NCBI GenBank assembly: GCA_950295325.1
Contig: OX485806.1
Coordinates: 46,619,169 to 46,683,168, forward strand
Direction of reading: 5' to 3'
DNA length: 64,000 nt
From: Polytrichum commune
Taxonomy: Eukaryota > Streptophyta > Polytrichopsida > Polytrichales > Polytrichaceae
The position numbers and the translations under genes were made by a program. Below the pieces are notes generated by a model. It ran no database searches, was not told the DNA's origin, and saw only the letters and a program-made list of their open reading frames with translations. Of this stretch, positions 55,940 to 64,000 are shown in pieces (the first letter of the stretch is position 1; every line of letters begins with the position of its first letter).

Positions 55940-56250
55940 TTTGATGGGTTGTCCTTTCATTCAACAATTCACATATTGGAGCTTCAACCTTAGTGGTTCG
56001 TATGGTTTCACAACCAACACGCATTCGAATGTCATATTAATTCAACAAAGTACATATTTGTGCTTCAACCTTTGTGGTCCATATGGTTTCACAACGCATA
56101 TTAGGCATCCGAATGCCATCTTCATTCAACAATTCACATATTTGAGCTTCAACCTTAGTGGTTCGTATGGTTTCACAACCCACACGCATCCCCTTGCCCT
56201 TTCATTCGACAATTCACATATTTGTGCTTCAACCTTTGTGGTTCATAAAC
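55940..56250 (+). repeat. Tandem repeat upstream of the unknown hAT-K ORF
   Basis: Nearly four units of about 90 bp sharing CAACAATTCACATATTTG, GCTTCAACCTT and TATGGTTTCACAAC. It lies 240 bp upstream of the start at 55699. Confidence 0.85.
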
Positions 56251-56254
56251 CCTA

Positions 56255-56940
56255 AACCCTACGTCATTCCAAATTGCTACCACATATGTGCCGTTGTTTT
56301 GTTCTCACACTCATGTAGAAGTGTTTCCATACATGGTTTGAGGGTTTAGGTTCCCAGCTTTCCAACGAACCCACCCGCTTTTTTTTACGATGCCTACAAC
56401 GAAAGTTAAACGTTCGCAAATCGCGAGGACTACTTTAAGTTGGCACAATCTCTACTTAGACATATAACTTATGGTATACATTGGGATTTTTAGAAGGGGT
56501 CATGAACGCACGTGATTCTCAAACATAATGTAGAGTGCATCCCCCGAGTTCCTATAGGCTTCATAAAGATATCTTACCAATACCTTACACAAATTAGAAC
56601 ATTTTAGAAAAGCAAATTAATATGGTCCACATTGATATTAAACTAGGGATTTGGTGTGGGCTTAAATTTAATGTGGCCCACATTAGTGATCATTTGGGGG
56701 GGGGTGCACTATACTAAATCCGTATGAGTATATGTGAGTGCACAAAAGAGGTATTGATTTGAACTTTGTTGTATTATGTATTATTCTTCACAAAATTATA
56801 AGTTGTAGTTATGTAAATATATAGAATAATTTAAAAAAATATACAACATCTCTACTAACTTGTATGGTAGTGTCACTAGAATAAGGTTTATTTTATTTTA
56901 GTATTGGCTTAAACTGGTACATAAAAAGAACCAACCACAA
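56255..56940. other. AT-rich spacer in hAT-K
   Basis: No gene recognised. A G-run at 56696-56704 is the only landmark. Confidence 0.4.
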
Positions 56941-57285
56941 GTGAACATACAATCTTACATATCATTTGATGGTAGACTTCAAAACAATAATTGCATTAGC
57001 TTTTATGACATGTATTACAAATCAGAGTATGGGAGGATTGAATGGAAACAGATGCTTAGGGACTTGGAAAAAGCCCCGGACGTGGCCTACCATGACATTC
57101 TTAACAATTTTGATTTGATTTGGGGGGTCAAAGGTCTTATTGTAACCCGTAGCAACTTAGTCCCTACTTGGAAGGATAGGCCTCAAATGAGCATTATTTC
57201 TAGATTTCCACTTAGGCTGCGCTGTTTCGGCTGGGTTGGTTGTATTTTTAATTTGAATTTTCAATTTGTGCCAAAAAAAGAATAA
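56941..57285 (+). CDS. Unrecognised open frame in hAT-K
   Basis: A 114-codon frame: MNIQSYISFDGRLQNNNCIS, YYKSEYGRIEWKQMLRDLEK, PDVAYHDILNNFDLIWGVKG. The composition looks protein-like for the first 75 residues. There is no recognised motif and no neighbour that explains it; it may be an exon fragment or chance. Confidence 0.25.
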   Translation: MNIQSYISFDGRLQNNNCISFYDMYYKSEYGRIEWKQMLRDLEKAPDVAYHDILNNFDLIWGVKGLIVTRSNLVPTWKDRPQMSIISRFPLRLRCFGWVGCIFNLNFQFVPKKE

Positions 57286-57379
57286 GACATGTATTGCAAA
57301 TATAAGGGCCGGTTTACAATATGGCCAAACTTTGAGAGGTTCAACATTTGGACCAATGAAAATGCTGAAATGCCCAAAG

Positions 57380-57780
57380 TCCGTCCTCTCGGCCTTCACA
57401 CTAGAGGCCGAAGTCCAAAGGACGTGGCCTCCAAAAGAGCCTAGGTGGCAACACTTTTAGGAAGTTATGGCGCCAAGAGTTCGGCCTCTCGAGCAAAGAT
57501 TGGGTATAGCAAAATGCTCAACCCAAACTTCCGTCGAGAGGCCGAAGTTTTTTTTCATTAAAATAATCAATCATTGACAAGATCTTGGCCGTTAGATTGG
57601 AGGGGTTATTTTGAGCAAGGAATAAAGTGGCATGCTCCTTTGAGTTTGGACTTTGGGATTGGCCTTTGGAGGCTTCACACTTTGGCCATCCAAGCCGAGA
57701 GGCCGTGGGAGTTCATGGCCGAAGGTTTGGACTTTGCGCTTGGCCTTTGGAGGCTTCACACTATGCCCAACTAAGGCTAC
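57380..57780 (+). repeat. Short local repeats around GGCCTTTGGAGGCTTCACAC
   Basis: Two direct copies of about 45 bp at 57645 and 57725, and several GAGGCCGAAGT or CTCTCGGCC strings. Origin unknown. Confidence 0.5.
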
Positions 57781-58380
57781 CCTTATTATATTTTCTTGGC
57801 TATTTTCAGTTCATTTCTTTGGACTATCAACAAAGTTGGGCCACTCAATCGCACGGCCTCTCAACTTGGACAGCCAAGAATATGTCCAAACTTCCAAAAA
57901 AAGTGATTGTGAATTATATAAATATAAATATAAGCAATTGTGAAGATTCCTTGTGAGAGAATACCATTCATAAAATTGCACACCCAATCAAAACTTTATT
58001 CAATATCAAGTTTACAAATCACGAGTGAATATGAATCAATGTAACTGGATGTGTAGTTTTTATCATCCATGTTATGGTTGTATTTCATCCGTTAACGTTT
58101 ATAGAGTCAGATTTACAAAGAAGGGAGTACCATTTTGTTAACTGTTAACACGTTTAACATTTATAGTGTGCAATATGTGGGGAGTAGAAGAAAGATAACA
58201 TTTAGAGATGTTTTGGATCACGTGTACAACCGATATAACTATTGCAATATTATGCTCAACTTTAGTTAACTAGATATAACTATAGTTGACTACATTTTGT
58301 GGCATACCAAAATTAGAATAAATATAGGTAACTGCATTTTTTCAAGACATATCACAAACAACTATAGTTAACTTGAACTT
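57781..58380. other. AT-rich spacer in hAT-K
   Basis: No gene. Contains repeated AACTATAGTTAAC-like short palindromes at about 58260-58375. Confidence 0.4.
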
Positions 58381-58497
58381 AGCACATGGATGTGATAACA
58401 ACGATGTGAAAGAAGGATGTGGCCTCACGAGAGGTGAGAACCTTGGTTAGCCTCCCATAGACTTCTTCTCGATTATGGAGCAAAGGCCTCATGGAGT

Positions 58498-58722
58498 CAC
58501 TAGAAGAAATCTTGTCCATTTCAACCGGCCTTGCGACTAGGCCATCACAACTCGCACCCAAAAAATGCATAAACAAATCAATTTGGTTGGCAACCGGGGG
58601 GGCACCCTCCATGGGTATACCACGGGTACCTTCCGGGTGCCAACAAATTGATTTGTTTATGCATTTTTTAGGTGCACGAGTCGCGATGGCCTCGGTTGAA
58701 ATGGACAAGATTTCTTCTAGTG
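58498..58722. mobile_element. CACTA-type MITE
   Basis: 225 bp with inverted arms of about 90 bp: CACTAGAAGAAATCTTGTCC at the left and its complement at the right. CACTA plus AAGAAA is the classical En/Spm-type terminus, and AGT is duplicated on both sides (58495-58497 and 58723-58725), the 3-bp length of that superfamily. It has no coding sequence. It lies 139 bp downstream of the kinase stop. Confidence 0.85.
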
Positions 58723-58860
58723 AGTATGAACATTGCACTAAGATCCATAAACCTCATACAATATACAAGTTTTGTATGAAAAAATGATGGCTTTATTTAC
58801 ATCTCCAACGGTTACAAAATTGGTATGATTCAAAATTGCTGCAAAAAAAACAAAAAAAAT

Positions 58861-60453
58861 CTATTTTGCAGTGTCACGGAAGCACATTGTCGGGTTAACC
58901 ATGTTGTATGGAGGGGACTTCAAAATGTTCACTACGTGTGTGATGGTTGACCTTTCCGCTGGATTGGTCTTCGTCAATGAATCCAATGCTAACTCAAACC
59001 GCATATTCAAGCCATTTGGATCACTGTTTAGCTGAAACAAGGGGGAAGTCGCATCCCTGACATAAATCTTCTTTGCCAAAGCATCCACTGAGAAGGACTC
59101 CGGTAGAAACGTGTGCCTATGTTTCCGAGCCATCCTCACCGGAGAGGTGGATGTTCCACGCTGCCCTCGTACATGGAATAATTCTGGACTAGCACAGTTG
59201 TATTTTGCTTTGTGCTTGTTCATCTTATCCACTGAATCTTTTCCATAGTTGGAGGGTGCGTCTTCACCTCCCCAGGATGCCATGCCCCAATCACACACAC
59301 CAATGTAAACCGTGTTCTCACGGTCTTGTGGGAAATGCAGCATGACATTGTTGGGATTAAGGTCATTGTGCAACACGTCATGCTTGTGCACTACATCCAC
59401 AATGCACATTAGAGCCCATGCCAAATAAGCTTGATGCCTTCGATATACAACCAACCGTTTCCGTGCTTCAAAGTCTGGCCCATGCATGTGAAGGATTGTG
59501 CGCTCGTGGGTTTCCGGAACGCTGAAGTCATAGATCCTCATATTTTTCAAGGAGCCTCCATTCCACCACATCGAATAGGATTCGTATGTTTTCATATTGA
59601 GGTATTGTAGCTTGATTACCCCAGGATGATCTACTGGACACGCCAATGCTTCAACTGAACGTTCCTTTCGATTCTCCAAACTATTCGTGGCCTTCATGGT
59701 CTTCCCAGCCCACTCTATCCAGCTAGGGATGAATGATGCTCCATGAATTGCGACTTTCCGCACCACTCCGAAGGTCCCTTGGAAGATTTCCTTATCCAAG
59801 GCTTTGATCTCCGCATTCCTAGGCAACCATATGACACCCTGCCGGCCCTGAGTGGCAATGTTGTCTGCCATCTGCCTGTCAATAAAAATGGGAAGGTTGC
59901 GGGCGGATGTTCCTTTTGCTGCTATTACGCCTCTTTTCCAATTCTCTAGCTTCATGTACAGCTCGGACTTCCTGCCACTACTACTTCCCTCGCTAGGATG
60001 CACAACATCATATGCCATTGTTGGATTGTAGATTGCTTCCACGGCTTGTTGTTCAATCCAGGTGCCCCAATCGCTCATGCCCCTAGCATCTTCAAACTCC
60101 GCTCCAGCCGTGGCTTCTGTGAGAATAAGAATCAAATCGTTCCTCACCAAATCCAACCCCTTTGTACCATCATTGAGGTATTTTTTTTCCAAATAAACCA
60201 TGCTGTTATTTCTAAACCACTCCAACAGCACGACCCTACAATCATTTCGAGCCTCATCGATCCGCGGGTCGCGTTTGCCTCTATTTTTCCTTTTCCTCGA
60301 TTGCGAACCTGAAACCCCGGACCCCTCCTCCGTCCCTTCCGAAATTGCTGGGCGTTTTTGTCCCCGTCTTTCACCATGCTCCGAACCCTGAGGTACATCA
60401 CGTGCAGGGCTCTCCGGTTTTGATGTCCGCCGTGTCGGAGATCGTGGTGGCAC
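58861..60453 (-). CDS. Protein-kinase-like cargo gene of hAT-K
   Basis: A 530-codon frame with no stops. Residues 1-62 are Ser/Pro/Arg-rich with a nuclear-signal-like RKRKNRGKR. The kinase domain runs from about 215 to 515: glycine loop IFQGTFGVVRKVAI (about 223-236), probable ATP-anchoring Lys in EWAGKTMKA (K251), catalytic loop VLHNDLNPNNVMLHF (D364, N369), CDWGMA in place of DFG (D388), and CASPELF in place of APE (E424). HND instead of HRD is unusual, as in some RD-lacking kinases. Key ATP, Mg and catalytic residues are present, so activity is plausible. It reads toward the transposase. The substrate is unknown; a role in regulating transposition or host response is inference. Confidence 0.8.
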   Translation of the reverse strand: MPPRSPTRRTSKPESPARDVPQGSEHGERRGQKRPAISEGTEEGSGVSGSQSRKRKNRGKRDPRIDEARNDCRVVLLEWFRNNSMVYLEKKYLNDGTKGLDLVRNDLILILTEATAGAEFEDARGMSDWGTWIEQQAVEAIYNPTMAYDVVHPSEGSSSGRKSELYMKLENWKRGVIAAKGTSARNLPIFIDRQMADNIATQGRQGVIWLPRNAEIKALDKEIFQGTFGVVRKVAIHGASFIPSWIEWAGKTMKATNSLENRKERSVEALACPVDHPGVIKLQYLNMKTYESYSMWWNGGSLKNMRIYDFSVPETHERTILHMHGPDFEARKRLVVYRRHQAYLAWALMCIVDVVHKHDVLHNDLNPNNVMLHFPQDRENTVYIGVCDWGMASWGGEDAPSNYGKDSVDKMNKHKAKYNCASPELFHVRGQRGTSTSPVRMARKHRHTFLPESFSVDALAKKIYVRDATSPLFQLNSDPNGLNMRFELALDSLTKTNPAERSTITHVVNILKSPPYNMVNPTMCFRDTAK

Positions 60454-60777
60454 GGACTCTCCATGAGTGGCTGCATTTATATCGGTGGAACTGCCTTAGC
60501 TTGGTCCCCTTCTTGTTCTCCCTCCATGTCCACTGTTTCCCCGACTCCCACGTGTTCCACGGCTTCCACGTGTTTGGTTGCCTCCTGAATGGCCAACTGC
60601 AAAGAACTCTTCGTCAAACCGAAAAGGATCTGGATGTGGGGGACGTGCTGCAGTGCTTCCACTTCCGGCCTCGCTTCCCGTACCCTCTCCAGTATGCGCA
60701 AGTGCAGTGCTTTGGAGCCAAGCACGGTGCAGCCTCGTATCCTCGTCTTGGTAAGGAGCAATGTCCTCCCCCTCCAT
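60454..60777 (-). pseudogene. Upstream part of the kinase frame, ended by one stop
   Basis: An ATG at 60777 begins MEGEDIAPYQDEDTRLHRAW, PPHPDPFRFDEEFFAVGHSG, then Gly/Arg-rich GNQTRGSRGTRGSRGN and a TAA at 60496-60498. The next codons up to the kinase Met at 60453 are in the same frame and open. The natural protein is therefore probably 638 residues and this copy has a single nonsense change, or the kinase is started at 60453. Confidence 0.55.
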
Positions 60778-61075
60778 CGTGAAAAAAACCGCGTGAGTGA
60801 GTGAATGTAGAAAGGAGTGAGTGAATGTAGAAATGAGTGCGTGAATCTGAAGAAAAAAATTGCAAGGGTTCTCCCACAATTTGCCCTGCCCTCCCAAACC
60901 CCCTGAGACCCGCGCGGTGCCGCTGTCCTTGGGACGGCAACAAGGTCTCGGGTCCCTTTGTGGTGGGAGGAGAGGAAAGTGAGGGGAACTAAAACCCCAC
61001 GGCTTTATATAAGCAAAGGGGAGCACAATCATTATGGGATCCCGATCGGATTTGACATGGGGCACGAAAAGGACG
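60778..61075. other. Kinase 5' flank
   Basis: Probable promoter and leader on the minus strand; TTTATATAAG at 61003-61012 reads CTTATATAAA on the minus strand and is a candidate TATA box about 230 bp upstream of the ATG at 60777. The frame running through from 61803 is minisatellite read-through, not coding. Confidence 0.45.
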
Positions 61076-61795
61076 TATGGGGAACGTGGGAACGCGGGGG
61101 CGGACGTAGGGGAACTCGGGCGGACGGAAGGGAACGGAGCGCGGACGGGAGGGAACGTACGGGAACATGGGGCGGACTGGAGGGGAACGCGGGCGGACGG
61201 GAGGGGAACGTAGCGCGGACGGGAGGGAACATGGGGCGGACGGGAGGGAACGTGGGCGGACGGGAGGGAACGTGGGCGGACGAGAAGGGAACGCGGGGCG
61301 GACGGGAAGGGAACGGGTGCGGACTGGGGGGGAACGGGCGCGGACGGGAGGGAACGGGTGCGGACTGGGGGGGAACGGGCGCGGACGGGAGGGAACGGGT
61401 GCGGACTGGGGGGAACGCGGTAGGGAACGGGTGCGGACGTTAGGAAACGGGTGGGAACGTGAACGCACGGCGGGGGAACGTGGGGCGGACGTGAGGGAAC
61501 TTGGGGCGGACGGAGCCCTCCGCGTTCCCCCCGTCCGCCCCCGCGTTCCCCCGTCCGCTCCAGCGTTCTCCCCCCCCGTTCCCAACCCCCTTCCGCCCCA
61601 CCCCCGTCCGCTCCCCCCCCCCCTCCCCCGTCCGCTCCACCCCCCTCTGTCCGCCCCACCCCCTCCCCCATCCACTCCACCCCCCTCCCCCGTTCGCTCC
61701 ACCCCCCGTCCGTCCACACCACCCCCCTCCCCCGTCCGCACCACCCCCCTCTCCCGTCCGCCCCACCGTCCGCCCCCGGCCGCCCCACACCCTCC
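61076..61795. repeat. hAT-K right minisatellite, two arms of opposite strand bias
   Basis: 61076-61515 is G-rich (GGGCGGACGGGAGGGAACG-like units, over twenty copies), then at about 61516 it flips to C-rich (CCCCGTCCGC units) to 61795. The two halves are roughly inverted and could fold back. The unit is the same as near the left end. Confidence 0.85.
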
Positions 61796-61980
61796 TTAGT
61801 CATATTTTTCTACTTTGATTTTAACAGAACCCTAAACACAATGGCAAAATGGTTTACTTGGCAAGGGAAATATGCACATCCACGTCGGCGTTTTCTGCCA
61901 CATAGGACGCCACCTTGGCAAGAAGGTAAGTATTTTACCCACCCTAGTCCATTCCCCCTATGTTGACCCTACGTGGACCC

Positions 61981-62064
61981 TATTGTGTCGTGACGGAGGG
62001 GTCCGTCACGACACGACCTGACATGACGGCACGACACCGTCATGACGTCGCGATAGATAACCCT
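61981..62064 (-). promoter_or_regulatory. hAT-K right subterminal motif cluster
   Basis: GTCGTGACGG at 61988 and CCGTCACGAC at 62003 form a hairpin with a short loop; CATGACGG and CCGTCATGACG follow. Same motif as the left end, so probably transposase binding sites. Confidence 0.55.
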
Positions 62065-62065
62065 G

Positions 62066-62073
62066 GGTGTTAG
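62066..62073. other. hAT-K target-site duplication, right
   Basis: GGTGTTAG, identical to 43593-43600. Confidence 0.88.
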
Positions 62074-62074
62074 C

Positions 62075-62550
62075 TTCGACTTGTCCAGGTTAAGGATGGG
62101 CAGGAAGAACTCTAACACCCTCCGCTCTCTAAGGTTCCGGCAGTTCCCGGGGTGGAAGCCATCCTTCGGATCCGCGTCCCCTCTAAATTTTCCGGCGAAC
62201 AGGCCATCGCGGCGGCCGGCCCATCTCTCTACAATTCCCCTCGGGAACCCGTAGACCCTGTTCCAAACATCCGGAGTCCAATTATCCGGATCCCTCCTCT
62301 TGGTCCCTAGCCACTGATTACCTCTCTCAAACTTGAACTCCTGGAGGGTATCTTCCGCCCGGAGGGTCCAGGGTTTGGCGAGCAACCCCGCACAGCCCAT
62401 AACCCGGAGATCCTCCGCTAGCTCCTGCAACTCCCTATCCTCCCTTGGAATTGCAGGGACGAGGGCTTTGAGCGGAATCGGGATGGGTTCCCTCTGATCC
62501 TCTTCCTGTGTTTCCGGCAGATTCCTCTCTTCTCTCAACTTCCGTCTCAA
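62075..62550 (-). pseudogene. Element C ORF, N-terminal part
   Basis: Start at 62550: MRRKLREERNLPETQEEDQR, ELQELAEDLRVMGCAGLLAK, NWTPDVWNRVYGFPRGIVER, NLRERRVLEFFLPILNLDKS. Joining to 43592 after removing hAT-K and one duplication leaves a one-base frame difference, so a small indel also occurred. It is a probable retroelement ORF of unknown function. Confidence 0.5.
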
Positions 62551-63140
62551 TTACGGAAACTCTCTCCCCTCCGGGTACCCTCTCTTCCGCTCAACTACTA
62601 CGGAGTCCCGGCAAGCCAACTGCCGGTGACTGGAAATTACGGAGTCCCAACAATCCAACTGCTGGCGGCTCGAAAAAAAAAACACAGCCTCACCACTCGT
62701 TCCCTCAATAATTTTTCTCCTTGCAAAAAGTGGGGAGGAGAAGGAAGGGACCCTTAAATATCCTCCCCCCCCTCTTCCTTCCCCTGTTACCGTTAGGGTT
62801 TAACGGAAAACGGTTGCCAATCGTTTTCCGACGGTTTTCCCCCAACCGTCATAAATCCGTTGTAACCGCTACTTCCGGACCGTTGGTTAATCTTGGCGCA
62901 ACCGTTACTTGGTCCGGACCAGCGGTTCGGACCATGATTAAACAGTCCCCCTAATTCAATTTGACGGACCGGTAATAATACTCCTTTTTATCCTTTTTAT
63001 CGCGCAAGGCGGATTTAGAATGCCCTATTTCCTAGTACAATTAATTTATCCTAAGAGACCCTATTATCCTCATACAAGCAGGGTAAAATACGGAAAATGA
63101 ATCCGTATTTCCGTATTTCCGTCGAATTTGGACTCCCACA
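62551..63140. other. Right terminal region of element C
   Basis: No gene; the 5' flank of the C ORF on the minus strand. Contains several related AACGGTT and CCGTTAACC-type strings at 62795-62935 and AATCCGTATTTCCGTATTTC near 63100. Confidence 0.5.
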
Positions 63141-64000
63141 ACCGGCAGTCCCGGTCAGCCTTCCTCCCGTGACCTCCCAGTCCAGTAGCCACCAGCGTCT
63201 GTAACTGATCAGCCTTAAGCCCAACAGCTAGGCCCTTCCTCCTGGTTTATACCCGGCCAATACCCCGACCAGGTTGAAGCTCGGACTTACACCTTCTGGG
63301 GTAGCTGATACCCGGAGGCTTCTTCTGAACTAGAGCGAGTGTTGTTCCAGGTCTTGGCTAGTGCCTGCACGGCTAAACCTCCCTTGACATCTGGTCGAGT
63401 CATCCCCGAAGGGGAAGAGGCCAGCAGGTAACTCCTAAACTCCTCAGAACTCTAGAGCAACATCACTTCCTTCCAACACTGGTTCAGATCACACTCTGAC
63501 CACTCCAGCTGCCATGCTCCCATTCCGATCTAGCACCTCCACAATATTGTCTTTCACCCTAGATCTTCCGCGCCTCCCCAGTTGCAACCAAACCAGAATT
63601 CCCCCTTCACTGATTTCAACCTTAAATCACTAATCCCTCTCAACACGTAATTTTCCACACACTCACAGAGAATCCCACTAACTCACCAACACTCACAGCC
63701 AATATGTTGAGCTGATATGTGCTGCCCTGGATGGCACTGAATGCCAATCAAACCTTCCACCTCACGAATTGAAATCCCCGTCATCGACCATTAGGACCCT
63801 GTCTCCTCACTTCCTCACTTCCACGGCTTCGGCACCAATGCAGGCTCCCCGATGTGCACACCTCCACTGGCCTTGCAATGGTTGTTGGTTTTAATCTCCA
63901 CTGGTATCTCCATTCCTCCTTCCTCTCACATCAACTAACAATTGTCTGGGCAGCTAGCTTCTTTCCTTCCACACCCAAACATATTCGCGGTTGCTCCAGG
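63141..64000 (-). mobile_element. Probable continuation of family-B LTR B8
   Basis: This is where B8 should resume if element C is an insertion, as the ACCTG/ACCGG flanks suggest. The C-rich, short-motif composition resembles the middle of B2 and B5, but I cannot align it by eye and the LTR 5' end lies outside the window. Confidence 0.35.

Larger units (their letters stand above)
43601..62065 (+). mobile_element. hAT-K: giant hAT transposon with kinase cargo
   Basis: Left end CAGGGTTGTCTATTGTGTCG and right end (reverse complement) CAGGGTTATCTATCGCGACG match at 16 of 20 positions and start with the hAT-typical CAGGG. A perfect 8-bp duplication GGTGTTAG flanks them and lies within the element C ORF. 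The interior holds a BED/DUF659/dimerisation transposase near the left end, a kinase-like gene near the right end on the opposite strand, and GTCCGCTCCC minisatellites near both ends. Subtracting the A2 insertion leaves about 11.4 kb. The left 4 kb could be a separate older unit, but only one TIR pair with a duplication was found. Confidence 0.82.
40671..63140 (-). mobile_element. Element C: TCCGGA-rich element carrying one ORF
   Basis: Ends TGTGGGGACACGCG (40671) and GGACTCCCACA (63140) are short inverted repeats of TG...CA type. The flanks ACCTG (40666-40670) and ACCGG (63141-63145) are a 5-bp duplication with one mismatch. Subtracting hAT-K leaves about 4.0 kb. The DNA is packed with TCCGGA and TTCCGG. 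No second LTR is apparent, so it could be a very long solo LTR or a small non-autonomous retroelement with an ORF. Confidence 0.55.

Noticed and set aside
60496-61803. Long minus-strand frame of 435 codons and several plus-strand frames over the same region
   Set aside because: Most of each is GTCCGCTCCC minisatellite, which is open in many frames. Only the last 93 codons (60777-60496) look coding.
43601-62065. Mutator-like element with a 10-bp duplication (GGGTGTTAGC)
   Set aside because: One base on each side belongs to the CAGGG...CCCTG termini or matches by chance; with the hAT transposase inside, an 8-bp duplication is the better reading.

Overview
This window is eukaryotic, repeat-dominated DNA, almost certainly from a plant (streptophyte) with a large genome. 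The evidence is chromovirus-type Ty3/gypsy elements primed by initiator tRNA-Met, a BED/DUF659 hAT transposase, a CACTA-type MITE, GT-AG introns, and solo LTRs nested several layers deep. I cannot name the species, and I see no ordinary host housekeeping gene, rRNA or tRNA gene. Most coding regions are transposon genes, and nearly all carry stops, frameshifts or later insertions.

Names used below. A = chromovirus LTR retrotransposon: truncated A0 ~3287-4851, full A1 27610-34599 (-), full A2 48425-55454 (+), solo LTR A3 21870-25159 (-). B = a second LTR family, mostly solo LTRs with 5-bp target duplications: B0, B1, B2, B3, B4, B5, B6, B7, B8. C = a TCCGGA-rich element, 40671-63140. D = a TG...CA element present twice in opposite orientation (D1 5237-9150, D2 9297-12137). 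E = a promoter-like 1.4-1.6 kb repeat (E1, E2). T = a DDE-like transposase gene present twice (T1 4852-13640, T2 35055-40312). hAT-K = a giant hAT element, 43601-62065.

Left half (1-40312). E1 leads into T1, which has been split by D1 and D2; D1 was itself hit by B1. T1 runs convergently into a minus-strand pair: an FCP1/NIF-like phosphatase gene (17198 to 14029, split by B2), and upstream of it a gene with a ParB-like DGQH motif and a DNA-methylase-like FGG motif (25634 to about 17650, split by A3 and B3; A3 contains B4 and B5). Divergently from that gene, E2 leads rightward to a cluster of 22-bp palindromes, A1 (inserted inside one palindrome), and T2 (split by B6, which contains B7, then cut off by B8). 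The simplest reading is one large transposon family that carries a transposase, a methylase-like gene and a phosphatase, seen in one complete but eroded unit plus the start of a second.

Right half (40313-64000). B8 was entered by C, whose single long minus-strand ORF (62550 to 42021) was then split by hAT-K. hAT-K has hAT-type CAGGG termini, a perfect 8-bp duplication (GGTGTTAG), GTCCGCTCCC minisatellites near both ends, a nearly open BED/DUF659/dimerisation transposase, an unrecognised minus-strand ORF split by A2, a CACTA MITE, and a protein-kinase-like gene with its key catalytic residues intact. A hAT transposon of about 18 kb carrying a kinase, and a transposon-linked ParB/methylase-like gene, are the two most notable things here.
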